A stretch of 64,000 bases of DNA from Stomorhina lunata (Eukaryota > Arthropoda > Insecta > Diptera > Rhiniidae), in assembly GCA_933228675.1 (NCBI GenBank), contig OW121741.1, forward strand, positions 55,673,310 through 55,737,309. The letters run 5' to 3'. Positions within the stretch are counted from its first letter, which is position 1. Each line of letters opens with the position of its first letter. Of this stretch, positions 1-11,250 are shown one piece after another. The notes beneath the pieces are model-generated. The model was not told the origin of the DNA and did not search any database. It saw only the letters and a program-made list of their open reading frames with translations. The translations under genes were made by a program, and so were the position numbers.

Positions 1-2194
1 TCCAACCATTATCTAGTCGCATCAAAGGTAAGCACACGCTTGAGTGTCTCTCGAAAGTTAAAATCGGAAGCGCAAAGAAAGTTTAATGTTGCGAAGCTAA
101 AGTCCCAACAAATTGCCATTGACTTCTCGCAAAGAGCAACTCAACTCAGGAAAAATGCTCCGAGTTCCAATTATGTAAATGAGCAGTGGCAACATATTGC
201 CAACGCTTTAAAAACTGCTCCAAAATCGGCACTAGGGTTCCAAACCCCTAAAAACTCGTGGTATAATGAGGAATGCCGTAATGCCAGTTTCCATGCAGCC
301 TACATGGCAACTCTACAGAATGAAGTTACACGAGGAACTTTGGAAAGATACCGCGAAAAAAAGAGGGAAGAAAAACGCATATTCAGAAGGAAAAAGAAAG
401 AGATGGAGAATCGCGTTTTTGATGAAATTGAGATGTATTAGAGTCGAAATGAGATGTGAAAATCTTACCAAAAAATCAAACACCAAACTGAAGGTTTTAG
501 CAATTGTGTTCTCTCATGTAAGGACAATCAAGGAAACCTGGTGACAGGTACTGAGAGCGTCCTGAAATTATGGAATGAGCACTTCTGCAAACTGCTGGTA
601 TCAAGTGAAAGTGATCATGACATGCCTGAACAAATCAGTGATGACGGCATTATATGCCCACCACCCAACATAGGTGAGATAAGCTGCGGGTGCTGATGGA
701 TTACCAGCAGAGCTTTTTAAGACCGGAGGTGATGAATTAATAAAGTACATATTTCAACTCCTGAATTCCATATGGCTAGAAGAATGTGATGAATTAATAA
801 AGTACATATTTCAACTCCTGAATTCCATATGGCTAGAAGAACGTATGCCTGACGATTGGAGCATCAGTGTTCTTTGTCCAGTGCACAAAAAATGTGATAA
901 ATCCGTATGCGCTAACTATAGAGGCATAAGTCTCCTCTCAATTGCTTACAAAACTTTATCGAGCATCCTGTGTGAAAGGCTAAAACCCAAAATGAACGAA
1001 ATAATAGGGGCCAATGTGGCTTTAGACCAGGTTAATCCACCACTGACCAGATCTTTATTCTGCGTCAAATCCTGGAAAATACTCAAGAAAAGCAAATAGA
1101 CACTTACCACCTCTTCGTTGACTACAAAGCTGCCTTTGACAGCCCAATACGAGCAAAGCTGTATAAAGCAATGTCAGAATTTGGCATTCCTACGAAGTTA
1201 ATTAGGTTGTGCAGGATGACATTAACTGACACAACATCGTCAGTTAAAATAGATAAAAGACTTTCAGAACCCTTTTTAACTAAGCGAGGATTTAGACAAG
1301 GCGACAGTTTATTATGTGATCTCTTTACCATTTTGTTAGAGAAAATCTTGCGTTAATACAACTGGCACAATTTTTAGCAGAAAGCACATGTTACTTGCTT
1401 TTGCCGATGACATTGATATTATGGGGCGCACATTGCGTGGGGTGACTGCCGTATTTTCCAGTATTGAGAAGGAATCAATGAAAATGGGTCTCGTAGTCAA
1501 TGAATCCAAAACAAAACTGATGGTCTATACTAGCAAGCAATCCACTAGAATTGGACCACACGTAATCGTGGACAACTATAGCTTCGAGGTTGTTAAAGAA
1601 TTTGTCTACCTTGGTACCGCAGTAAATATAAATAATGACATAAGTATCGAAATTAAAAGAAGAATCATACTTGCCAACAGATGCTATTTCGGCCTAAGCA
1701 AGCAGCTTAGGAATAAAATCCTCTCAACAAGAACTAAAATTACGCTCTACAAAACGCTTATACTACCAGTGTTATTATATGGTGCTGAATCATGGGCACT
1801 TACACAAGCCGATGAAGCTGTTCTTAGAGTCTTTGAGAGGAAGATCCTACGAAAAATCTATGGTCCAATTAGCATTAACAATGAATTTCGGCATCGATTT
1901 AATCATGAGCTGTATGAATTATTTGCTGACATTGACATAGTAAAACGCATTAAACAGCAGCGTTTGCGTTGGCTAGGACATGTGGTGCGAATGGATGAAA
2001 ATACTCCAGCAAGAAAAGTGTTTGAACATGATCCCGAGGGAACTCGAAGATGAGGACGACCGAAACTTCGATGGAAAGTCCAAGTAGAAGAAAATTTATC
2101 CAAGCTTGGCTTACGAAATTGGAGAATATGCGCACAAGATCGAAGCGCATGGAATTCTAAAATATGCTCGGCCTTTGACCTTAGCAGGTTGTAA
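1..2194 (+). pseudogene. RTE-like non-LTR retrotransposon ORF, degenerate and 5' cut by window edge
   Basis: Relic of a LINE polyprotein (endonuclease plus reverse transcriptase). Frame 1 opens with SNHYLVASK, which I read as the end of the EEP endonuclease, with N where the catalytic SDH motif would carry D. Then follow RT pieces in several frames: NYRGISLLSIAYK at about 920-960, a palm stretch with DYKAAFDS at about 1119-1142, GFRQGDS at about 1288-1308, and FADDID at about 1399-1416. The C-terminal part carries LRWLGHVVRM at about 1963-1992. A CGA-to-TGA stop at 2051 interrupts the last frame, which otherwise runs to a TAA at 2192. Frameshifts near 440, 1100 and 1356, a deletion near 680 and a 57-bp internal duplication show it is dead. 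The RWLGHV tail and the TAAG-repeat 3' end fit the RTE clade; the clade call is from memory of the family and moderately sure. Confidence 0.72.
729..842 (+). repeat. 57-bp tandem duplication inside the RTE-like relic
   Basis: The stretch starting GTGATGAATTAATAAAG at 729 is repeated almost exactly at 786, an offset of 57 bp. The two copies are nearly identical, so the duplication is younger than the frameshifts around it. 57 is a multiple of 3, so this change alone would not have shifted the frame. Confidence 0.9.
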
Positions 2195-2204
2195 TATAGG
2201 CCAT

Positions 2205-2227
2205 TTAAGTAAGTAAGTAAGTAAGTA
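2205..2227 (+). repeat. TAAG-repeat 3' tail of the RTE-like element
   Basis: About five TAAG units lie 11 bases after the restored stop codon of the upstream LINE relic. RTE-clade elements typically end in a short simple repeat rather than poly(A), so this probably marks the 3' end of that element. Confidence 0.65.
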
Positions 2228-3454
2228 CTAGGCAGCATATAAATCGGTTCACATTTAACCATAGCTGAAATTCACTTAAATGCCAATAAATGATAAACTG
2301 TAATAGCTTTGGCCACTACATTTATCATAAGAAAGTCTTATGTGAATGCCAACCAGTGTGCAAAATTTTTTCACAATCGGTCACCATTTGACCATAGCTC
2401 CCATATAAAAAACTTACGGATACACAAAAATACAAAAAGAAAAGGGGGGTTTATGACCGTCTGTCCGTTAGATAAAAGCGAAATAGCGCCTTAACTAAAA
2501 GGGCTGCAGCAACAATTTTACAAAAGGAAGTCTTATGTGAATGCCAGCCAGTGTGCAAAATTTTGTTACAATCGATCACCAGTTGACCATTGCTCCCATA
2601 TAAAAAACTTACAGAAACACAAAAATACAAAAATAAGTTTTTTTGCATAGAAGTTTTGCATGGACCCTAGGCAGCATACAAAATTTTATCAAAATCGGTT
2701 CACATTTAGCGATAGCTCCCATACAAAATATTTATGAAAACAGCCTAAATTTCACCTAAAATACACTTAAATGCCAATAAATCTAAAACTATACCAGATA
2801 TAACCACTAATTTAGCACAGGGAAGTCTTATGTCAATGTCAGCGAGTGTGCAAAATTTTGTCAAAATCGGTCTCCATTTGACCATAGCTCCCATACAAAA
2901 AACTTACGGAAACACAAAAATACAAAAAGAAAAGGGGGTATGTAAGCATGTCCGTCAGATAAAAGCGCGATAGCTCCTTAACTACAAGAGCTAGAGAAAC
3001 AAAATTTAATAAATGTATTTTTGATATGTTATAGAAGTTGTGTACTGAAAATGGGCGAAATCGGTCCATATTTATATAGAGCCCCCATAAAACCCCACCC
3101 CGGGAAACACATTAATGCTGATAAATTAATTACAATTTTAATAGCTATGATGACTAAATTTAGAATAAAGAAGTTTTATGCAACTATTAGTCAGTATATC
3201 AAGTTTTATAGGAATCGGTCCATATTTGACTATAGCTTTCATATAAAAAACACTCCCGGAAACCAAAAAAATGTAGCAAAGGCCTGTTAAAAGCTATTAT
3301 GCTACTTAAGGCTATATGGCCACTTTATTTTGCAAGAATAAGCTTTATATAAATACCAGCCAGTGTGTTAAATTTTGTTACAATCGGTCAACATTTTGGC
3401 TATAATTCTTATGTATATATTACATCTCCTTTTTATATCTACAATCAAAAAGTT
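2228..3454. repeat. Diverged tandem repeats, unit roughly 200-300 bp
   Basis: A block containing GTGTGCAAAATTTTG, then CAATCGGTC-like, CCATTTGACCATAG and CTCCCATA motifs recurs at about 2357, 2551, 2846 and 3361, with weaker copies near 2670, 3045 and 3190. Spacing is irregular, so copies carry indels. The motif GGGAGCTATGGCCAAATGTGG also appears in inverse orientation near 4455. No gene is visible; the small ORFs here have no family features. Confidence 0.7.
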
Positions 3455-3844
3455 TCGGAGGTACAAGCAGCATATTAAGATTGCACCAATGTCCAGACTT
3501 TATATACGGTATATATACAGATGCATTAGGAAAAATATATGGACCTGTCGTTTTAATACCAACATGTTTATCCATTAGGGTGGGTCGATTTTTTTAGTGA
3601 ACAATCGTATAGCAAAATCGAAATGCAACTGTGTATTACGAAAACGGACATTTTTGTCGTTTAAAATGATAGGAAATTGTTCGAAAGCTATTTAGGTAGT
3701 GACAGTTGAGAAAAATGTAAGTATTTATAGAAATTATACTTTTTTAAATAAAAATCCATTTTTATAAAGTGATTCAAATAATAGATTTGTATTGTTAACA
3801 TTTTTAAGAAATATTTCGAAAAAATGTATATACACACAAACAAA

Positions 3845-5150
3845 AAACAATATGAGGAAATGGTGGAATATATGACAAGGCATCATGGCTTGGCAAAGGG
3901 ACATTTAAATGTCCTTGATGCCAAAAACAAATTAAGTCATATGTGGAAAAAGTTGCAGTGATTTCAATACACTTGGACCGCCTGATCGTGATGTCAAGGG
4001 CTGGAAAAAAGTAATTTATTTTTAGGTTTGGGTTTTCTACAAAAATAACGTAAAAGCAATGTCATAGGAGCCGTAGCAGCATTTCTGGGACTGGAGGTGG
4101 ATCAAGCAGATTAGAACAGCAAACGTCCAATTTTCTTTCGATAGAGGAAGCTATAAGAGTTTGGATCAAAAAGCTAATCACACAATGTGTTAACATTAAT
4201 ACGAAGATGTAGTCTTGAAAATAATTTAAATGAAAATTTCAATTCCTCCACTCCAAATGTTTCCGTCATTTGGACTTATATGAGAGCTAGGGTCAAATGC
4301 GGACCGATTATCTCGAAATTTGGCAAATTGATTACAGTTGTTACAAAAATTATGTATGCAAAAACTAAACTCAAAATTTTCATTATCTTTAGATTTACAA
4401 GCGTATTAGTGATTTTTTTGTCTCATTTAGTGCGTTTTTAAAGAAGAGTTTGTATGGGAGCTATGGCCAAATGTGGACCGATTTCAACGAAATTTGGTAC
4501 AGTGATTTTAGTTTACATAAGCAGTATTTGTTTTAAATTTCTTGAAAAAATATTGATATTTGTGGCCAATATGTCAATTCCGGGAAGTGGGGCCTATGGG
4601 AGGTACCATAAATAATGGACTGATTTTGACTAATTTCAATAGCCATGGTACCATTATCAAAAAAATGATCTGTGCCAAATTTCATTAAATTATCTTTAGA
4701 ATTGCGACCTGTAGTTTGATTACAAGGTTTACATGGAGGTCCAGCCAGCCAGCCAGCCAGCCAGACGGACGGACATCGCTAAATCGACTCAGAAAGTGAT
4801 TCTAAGCCTATTGGTATACTAAAAGGTGGGTCTAAGACAAATATTTCTATGTGTTACAAACATCAGCTCAAACTTATAATACCCTTTCCACCTATGGTGG
4901 TGAAGGGTATAAATAGCGTACCAAGAGAGTTCAATAACTGTTTTGAAAGAATTTAATGAAGGGTTCCAAAAATATTTAAGACGAAGTTATGATGTACAAC
5001 ATAGCATGTATAAGCTCGAACTCCTAAATTAAATTTAGAAATTTAACTTTAAAAAGAAAAAATTCAACTTGAAAAAGAAAAATTAAACTACTAAAAGAAA
5101 AATTCGATTTCAAAAAAGTGACGGAGCTGGAAAAATCCAAAAGATAGGTT
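3845..5150 (+). pseudogene. Degenerate zeste/SANT-like adaptor protein gene
   Basis: Broken frames give an N-terminal stretch KQYEEMVEYMTRHHGLAKGH (from 3845) ending at a TGA. Then come GPPDRDVKGWKK (about 3972-4010), SISGTGGGSSRLEQQ (about 4077-4120) and a Lys/Glu-rich coiled-coil tail at about 5000-5150. The same order of parts is seen in the intact adaptor gene of the Harbinger element here (41262-42116): SANT-like N-terminus, GPPTKSVKSWRK, TGGGPYQEM, coiled coil. Such Myb/SANT or zeste-like proteins are DNA-binding partners of transposases in Harbinger elements. Finding one inside an element with hAT-like ends is odd; it may be captured or may indicate a mixed relic. Stops and frameshifts throughout make it nonfunctional. 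Confidence 0.6.
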
Positions 5151-5620
5151 CAACAATTGGAAATAAAGAAAGCTATTCTAAGCCATGAATTGGAAATTGT
5201 TACAATATACTCTAATTTAATTGTGCTAATTTATTAAATTGTTCTAATTGCCAATTTAATTGTGGATGTATATGGTCATTCACATTTTATTAGAAAGATC
5301 CATTATGTTTGAAGAGTCTCTAATTCATTTTCTTTGGACTCTTTCAGGCGCCGTATCATTTTCATCATCGAACCATAAGGAAACGCAATCTATATTATAC
5401 AATTATTTAAAAATTACTTGAAATTGCTATTAATATGTTTTGTTTTGGGAAATTTGTGTGTCAAACAGCAGTGCTACCAACATTTCCACAAATTTTCCCT
5501 TATGTTTGTGAACACAACACTGTGTTCGTTTCGAACGATTTACACAGTACGGTTAACCTTTCGATTCGGAAATTTCTTTCGAAAGATTTTACTTTTCGAA
5601 TCGAGTTACGCGGTAAGGGC

Positions 5621-6067
5621 CCTGATTCTAAGAAAGTTTCCCTAAGAAACCAGATGAAATCCTAGCTAGCGCCGCGAGGCCTGAAAATATTCACTTCCTA
5701 CATATTGAATAGAATTTTGGAAAAAAAATAGTTTTGGATATAATTCGATATCTTGAGAATTGATGAAGATATCTCAGTGAAACATCAGGTGGACAAAGCT
5801 TTTGAGTTTCCACAAAATATGAATTTCGTCCACGTTTTGAATTTGTAACACATAGCCCATATTTTGTGGAAACTCACCAGCTTTATCCACCTGAAGTTTC
5901 ACTGAGATAACTTCAGCAGTTCTCAAGATAACGAATTATATCCAAAACTATTTTTTTTCCAAAATTCTATTCAATATGTAGGAAGTGAATATTTTCAGGC
6001 CTCGCGGCGCTAGCTAGGATTTCATTTTAGACACCTGGTTTCTTATGGAAACTTTCTTAGAATCAGG
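5621..6067. repeat. Foldback: long near-perfect inverted repeat
   Basis: The left arm (5621 to about 5821) and right arm (about 5858-6067) are reverse complements with few mismatches and a small indel, separated by a loop of about 36 bp. The arms start CCTGATTCTAAGAAAGTTTC and include CTAGCTAGCGCCGCGAGGCC. Any transcript would form a ~200-bp hairpin. It lies just inside the right TIR of the hAT-type element. Confidence 0.9.
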
Positions 6068-6918
6068 TGCAGATTTCGATTTTGCTATATGATTGTTGCG
6101 TTTTTGGCTCCCATACAAATCGACCCACTCTATTATCCATATTAAGTATTAAAGTCAACGAAAAGTATTTAACAACTTATTAATTTAAAACCATACCCGG
6201 TTACGATAACGAATTTTCTTCAAAGTAAACACTAAGGAAACCACTAACGTACTTTTAAATGTTGAACTATAAAGCTACTGCAACTCAAGTATTTCAAATA
6301 TTTTACCAACAATACCAACTAGCGTAACAACTTTTTTCTAATTTGGTCTACGTTTTGAATTTACTGCACCCTCGTAGGTATATGAGATATGTTTCTAAAA
6401 TTACCACAACTTGATGGTGGGTATATAAGATTCGGCACAGCCGAATATAACACTCTTCGGAGGTACAAGCAGCATATTAAGATTACGTATATGGAAGATC
6501 CAATAGGACCTCCTAACAAAATATATGGACCTGTCGTATTACTATCAACTTCTTTACCCTAACTTAATATTAAGCTAAACGAAAAGTATTTAACAACTTA
6601 TTAATGTAAAACCATACCCATTTATTAATGTAAAACCATACCCATACATTACGATAACGATTTCTTTTTTCAAAGTAAATAAATACTAGGGAAACCACTT
6701 ACACACTTTTGAATGTTGAACTATAAAGCTACTGCAACCGAAGTTATTCCAAATATTTTACCAACAATACCAACTAGCGTAACAACTTTTTTCCAATTTC
6801 GTCCACGTTTTGAATTTGCTGCACCCTCGTAGATATAAGAGATATGTTTCTATATTTAACACAACTTGATGGTGGGTATATAAGATTTGGCACAGCCGAA
6901 TATAACACTCTTACTTGT

Positions 6919-7231
6919 TTCATTGTGTCTTTGTGTACCTAACTTTGTTTCCGACTTAGTTAGGTACGTAAAAAAAATAACTATTGTGTGTGCGTAAGTT
7001 CAGTACAATCTTTTTCGAACTTGGGTGTAAATCTGGCAAAGGCAATGTGGGTGAGCGCGGTTTACATGCATATAAATTCGCTATTGAGAGTTACACGTAT
7101 TTGTATTTACTCTCAAATCATCAAAAACAAAACAATTTAATCTTAGGCGAACATATGGTTGTGTTCTCCAGACAAGACGCTTTGTTGTTTGCTTGTTGAA
7201 AAATTACTTAAGGGGTGGGGAGAACGCTCGT
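6919..7231. other. Gene-free spacer
   Basis: Unique-looking AT-rich sequence between the tandem repeat and the LINE. A small hairpin (TTGAGAGT...ACTCTCAA, about 7083-7116) is visible. The 71-codon ORF here shows no recognisable features and is not called. Confidence 0.6.
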
Positions 7232-7462
7232 TTGTTTTTTTTTTTTTTTTTTTTATTTTTTATTTATTTATTTTCTTGAATATCACATACAACAAGAAAT
7301 TAATCTTTTAAGTTACAGTATGCAATCTTATAATGAAAAATCAAAATTTTAATAACAAAGTAAAAATACAATAAAAAAAATATAATTACATATTAATATA
7401 ATAAAAACGATAAAAAATAAAAATTAAACAGAAAATAAGAATAAGAAATATCAAATAACATT

Positions 7463-10282
7463 TTAAAAACTTGAAAATAATATCTTTTTAAATTGCAGCG
7501 CATTGCCAGTAGTTTGCAAAGTGTTGGGTAGGGAGTTCCACAGTCGTATTGCGTTTGTAAAAAATTGCCATTCAGATATCAACGTCCGATATCGAATTTG
7601 TATTAAGTTTTTTCCTCTATTAGATTGCGCAAATTGAATACGATTGAATAAGTATGCTGGTTCATGTGAATAGATGACTTTGTGAAGTAGTATTAAAGAT
7701 TTTATTTTAAGCAAATCCAGAACGTCAACTCCATACAATGATTTGGAATACCGAGAAGTTCCACTATATCTTTTTATACAATAGACATATCTAAGAATCG
7801 CATTAAATGCGACAATTAGTCTGCTTTTGCTGCTTGAATCACAATAAGCGAAAATTTCACAGCCATATAACAAATTTGGCATTAAAAAAGTTTTAGCAAG
7901 TAGAACGCGGATGTTTAGTGGCGTGAAATGTTGTGTTGGATATAACGATCGTAACATTGAGAAAATTTTACCAGAAATGGCATTTATATGGGTATTCCAT
8001 TGTAGCGATTTATTAAAAATTATTCCAAGGTTTTTTGCAGATTCAACAATCGCAATGTTTTGATTTCCCAGAATGATCGGACTATCAACAATAATATTTT
8101 GGTTCCTTTGTGTTATAACCAGACACTTTGATTTAACAGGATTCAAGTACAGTCCGTTTGACGACGCCCAGTTGAAAATGTTGTTTAGGTCCATATTAAG
8201 TTTGTCAATACATTCATGTATTAATTTATTTTTACAATTAATATATATTTGCACATCATCAGCGTAAATGTGAATATTGCTGTGAATAATACAATTTGGT
8301 AAATCGTTAATATATATAGTAAACAATAATGGACCAAGAATTGAACCCTGAGGAACGCCTTTGGACACAAGCAATGGAGTAGATACAGATTCACCAGCAG
8401 ATACAGATTGGTACCGATCAGCAAGATAAGTTTTTATTAACAAAGTGGCAGTTTTAGAAAAATTGAAATTTGTATATATCTTTTTACAAAGAACATCATG
8501 ATTTACGGAATCAAAGGCTTTGGAATGATCCAAAAGTACCAAAAAAGTAACACCACCATCATCAATGTTGCATCTAATATCTTCAGATACGTTTATTAAA
8601 GATGAAACACAGCTATGGCCTGCTCTAAATCCAGACTGTTTAGAAAATAGGAGGTTATGGTTATTTAGGTATTCAATCATTTGCTTATGTAATACCCGTT
8701 CAAATACTTTAGATAAAAACGGAAGTATTGATATCGGACGATATTCATTGTTAGATTTGGGTACAGGAACTATTTTTGCATACTTCCAGCAGCTGGGGAA
8801 AAGACTGGTTGTGATAATGGTGTTGAAAATATGAGTAATGTAGCGTAAAATATTTGGTAGAATTAATTTAATAAATTTGGGGTGAACTTGGTCAAATCCG
8901 ACTGCATCTGAAGTCACTGATTTTAAGCATGAAAAAACGTCATCTTGAGATACACAAGAAAATTCGAACCGATGTACTGGAGCAATCATTGGAATTTGTT
9001 CAGGAGCATAATTTAATTGATCTTCATCCACAACATTAATGTTTAAGGGCAGACCGGATGGGATAGTAACGAACGTTTTATTTAACTCATTGACGTCAAT
9101 ATTACAATCAGGGGAAACTCTTTTTCCAATGCCGATTTCGCGTATTGTTTGCCATTTTCTTTTTGAATCCAAAGCTGATCTGAAACGATTATGATAATGC
9201 TTAGTTTTGGCATCACTAATACTCTTATTTACATCTCGACGAGCTTTACGGAACTCATCAAATAACTCGGGGGTTCGATACCTTTTCCAACGCCTATATA
9301 AACAGTCACGAGCCTTAATTTTCATTTCTATGTTAGTATTAAACCAAGTTTTACTCGAGTTATTGCCACGGTATATGCGAACAGGAACTGAGATATCATA
9401 CATATGATGTAAATTGTCGTTAAAAAGGTGGAGTTGTTCATCTGCAGTTGGCAAGTTATAGATAACATCCCAGTTTATTGAATTAAAGCATTCTTCCAGC
9501 AATCGATGATTTACGTGACGAAAATCTCGAAAACATGTTGTGGTATCAGCATTATTAGGTTTAAAGTTGTATGAGATGTAAATAAGATCATGTTTTGAGA
9601 AAGATGGAGCGCTAATTTGATCAAAATGAAGTAAATTGGACATATTACCTAATATAAATATATCAAGCAGTGTACTGCTATTATTGGTAAAATGCGTAGG
9701 GTGAACTGTGTTTACAATATGTAAACCAATCGATGTTATATGGTTAGATAGTTTTGAGTTAGCATTACATAACAAATTGCAGTTAAAATCGCTGGCAATA
9801 ATAATGTCATCATACTTTACGGTGAGTGATTGCAATTCACATAAAAAGTTGTCATAAAGTACTTGAGAATTTGGACGGTAAACACAACCAAGCAATAGTT
9901 TTCTGTCGCCACTAAAAATTTCAATAAACAAATACTCAATTGTGTCATCATCCTGCGATTTCACGATTTCTTTATATCGCAAACCATTCTTTACGAAGAT
10001 TGCTACTCCACCTCCATGGCCTCTTCTATCATTTCGTAATACTTTGTATCCATTTGCCATAATAAGACTATCTGGAAGATCTCTCTCAAACCACGTTTCG
10101 GATACACACACTATGTCCATTTTAGATTCCTCAAATAAAAACCGAAATTCATCAATTTTTGGGAGTAAACTCTGTGCATTAATATGGCAAATATTGAGAC
10201 CATCACACTGCGCTGTGATTATTTGAATCATACTCTTTACGCAAACTGCAGAACCCAACCTACAGCTATTTGTAGATGACAT
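7463..10282 (-). CDS. LINE ORF2 protein: endonuclease and reverse transcriptase, intact
   Basis: This 939-residue protein would nick target DNA and copy the element RNA by target-primed reverse transcription. Residues about 30-250 form an EEP/APE-type endonuclease: INAQSLLPK, VSETW, YRPNS, and SKHDLIYI near the end, where the usual SDH appears as SKHD. The RT palm carries YRPISILPFLSKVFERVL, then DHSKAFDSVNH near residue 585, GVPQGSILGP from residue 642, and YADD at residues 673-676. A thumb and a C-terminal part follow, with no RNase H domain visible. No stops or frameshifts interrupt it. Its sequence differs clearly from the three LINEs in the satellite. Clade (CR1, jockey or a relative) would need a tree. 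Confidence 0.93.
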   Translation of the reverse strand: MSSTNSCRLGSAVCVKSMIQIITAQCDGLNICHINAQSLLPKIDEFRFLFEESKMDIVCVSETWFERDLPDSLIMANGYKVLRNDRRGHGGGVAIFVKNGLRYKEIVKSQDDDTIEYLFIEIFSGDRKLLLGCVYRPNSQVLYDNFLCELQSLTVKYDDIIIASDFNCNLLCNANSKLSNHITSIGLHIVNTVHPTHFTNNSSTLLDIFILGNMSNLLHFDQISAPSFSKHDLIYISYNFKPNNADTTTCFRDFRHVNHRLLEECFNSINWDVIYNLPTADEQLHLFNDNLHHMYDISVPVRIYRGNNSSKTWFNTNIEMKIKARDCLYRRWKRYRTPELFDEFRKARRDVNKSISDAKTKHYHNRFRSALDSKRKWQTIREIGIGKRVSPDCNIDVNELNKTFVTIPSGLPLNINVVDEDQLNYAPEQIPMIAPVHRFEFSCVSQDDVFSCLKSVTSDAVGFDQVHPKFIKLILPNILRYITHIFNTIITTSLFPSCWKYAKIVPVPKSNNEYRPISILPFLSKVFERVLHKQMIEYLNNHNLLFSKQSGFRAGHSCVSSLINVSEDIRCNIDDGGVTFLVLLDHSKAFDSVNHDVLCKKIYTNFNFSKTATLLIKTYLADRYQSVSAGESVSTPLLVSKGVPQGSILGPLLFTIYINDLPNCIIHSNIHIYADDVQIYINCKNKLIHECIDKLNMDLNNIFNWASSNGLYLNPVKSKCLVITQRNQNIIVDSPIILGNQNIAIVESAKNLGIIFNKSLQWNTHINAISGKIFSMLRSLYPTQHFTPLNIRVLLAKTFLMPNLLYGCEIFAYCDSSSKSRLIVAFNAILRYVYCIKRYSGTSRYSKSLYGVDVLDLLKIKSLILLHKVIYSHEPAYLFNRIQFAQSNRGKNLIQIRYRTLISEWQFFTNAIRLWNSLPNTLQTTGNALQFKKILFSSF

Positions 10283-10479
10283 TAGTAGTAATTAAAATAA
10301 AGATGGCAACGCTAGTGCAATAAAAAAATGTAAGGTACATATTAAAAATAATGAATAAATAACAAAAGTTTTTTTGATTCAAAATACAAGACAATTTAAA
10401 AATATTAAATATAATAAAAAACAGTTCTAAATTTTTAAAAAGCAGGGAGTAAAACAAAGTAAAACAGGTAAGCAGCATC

Positions 10480-11250
10480 TCAGTTACATATGTCTCCTTG
10501 GGAGCTATCAGGAAAAAAACTATTAAGCTCATTTAAGTCTTCAATGCATATCGGTTCATCGTTTGGGTTTATTTTTATATAGACGAGCCCACGCAAAGTA
10601 AACGTACTAGTTAAACGTCTCTTTTTCCGAAGATTTAAAGCTGCATTAAAAATTCGGAAGTTTTTCGATGTTAAGTTCTCGTTTAGATAAACTTTTAAGT
10701 TATTATGCGAGGTAAAGCCGATGTCTTGAAGACAGAGTTGCTTTCGATTCGCTTTCCTAAAGTGAGCCAATGATTTTAGGATAAAATTCTTGTCATATGC
10801 AGATAAGAGTTTAACAAGAATCACAGCATCCGGTGAATTTACATCTTTGTTGTTTCTGTTCTGGAGCCGAAAGATTGATTTATAAGCAGGTGTAGAAATG
10901 CTCAAAGCACGACAAATACCATCAAAAACATCACTAAGATTTTCGCTTTTCATAAACGGGATACCATTGACACGTAAATCACAAGAAACAGACAAGTTTT
11001 CTTGGTGGTTAATTTGAGACTTGAGTGTTTTTATTTCATCCTTAAGTGAAGCTATTTCGGTACACTGTGCTTCTAAGTAAGAGACCCGCTCATTTACACT
11101 GTTAATGTTAATGTTTACAACATTTTTTACACACATTTTATATTTTGCTGACAATTTTTTTATTGTCAGTTTATTGGCAGCACATTGCCAGATGTGACAA
11201 TATTGTAAGATCTGACCATTGTGTAGACAAAGTATAAGTGGAGAAAACAA
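10480..11250 (-). CDS. LINE ORF1 protein (coiled coil plus RNA-binding region), probably 5' truncated
   Basis: This 256-residue ORF lies upstream of ORF2 in the same element. Residues about 50-85 (VNERVSYLEAQ then EIASLKDEIKTLKSQ) are a heptad-rich coiled coil. Next come an RRM-like segment beginning near SCDLRVNGIPF and a basic C-terminal part with NLRKKRR. This order is typical of LINE ORF1 nucleic-acid chaperones. The first ~45 residues look like non-coding sequence read through, and no Cys-rich N-terminal domain is seen, so the annotated start is uncertain and the real N-terminus is probably lost. Confidence 0.75.
   Translation of the reverse strand: MFSPLILCLHNGQILQYCHIWQCAANKLTIKKLSAKYKMCVKNVVNININSVNERVSYLEAQCTEIASLKDEIKTLKSQINHQENLSVSCDLRVNGIPFMKSENLSDVFDGICRALSISTPAYKSIFRLQNRNNKDVNSPDAVILVKLLSAYDKNFILKSLAHFRKANRKQLCLQDIGFTSHNNLKVYLNENLTSKNFRIFNAALNLRKKRRLTSTFTLRGLVYIKINPNDEPICIEDLNELNSFFPDSSQGDICN

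Larger units (their letters stand above)
3576..6132. mobile_element. hAT-type DNA transposon, non-functional, 2557 bp, 8-bp TSD
   Basis: The ends are inverted repeats: TAGGGTGGGTCGATTT on the left and TAGAGTGGGTCGATTT read inward from the right. A second matching block follows further in (ATAGCAAAATCGAAAT on both sides, offset by an indel). The element is flanked by an exact 8-bp duplication TTATCCAT at 3568-3575 and 6133-6140, which fits the hAT rule nTnnnnAn. The second copy of the host repeat (6457-6918) lacks the insertion. Inside are a degenerate zeste/SANT-like adaptor ORF and a foldback. No hAT transposase is recognisable, so the superfamily call rests on TSD length and the TAGGGTG end. 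Confidence 0.8.
3455..6918. repeat. Tandem duplication of a ~460-bp repeat; first copy interrupted by the hAT-type element
   Basis: Copy 1 begins at 3455 (TTCGGAGGTACAAGCAGC), is interrupted after 3575, resumes at 6141 and ends at about 6456 in GGTGGGTATATAAGATTCGG and the TTCGGCACAGCCGAA hairpin. Copy 2 begins at 6457 with the same GGAGGTACAAGCAGC start and runs through to 6918 with the same ending. The uninterrupted copy 2 serves as a paralogous empty site for the insertion in copy 1. Copy 2 also contains a short direct repeat of AATGTAAAACCATACCCAT near 6603-6645. Confidence 0.8.

Noticed and set aside
5418..5665. Two overlapping 75-codon plus-strand ORFs
   Set aside because: They lie in the non-coding part of the hAT-type element next to the foldback and show no domain or conservation clue.
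8073..10226. Several plus-strand ORFs of 60-95 codons
   Set aside because: All lie antisense within the intact LINE ORF2.
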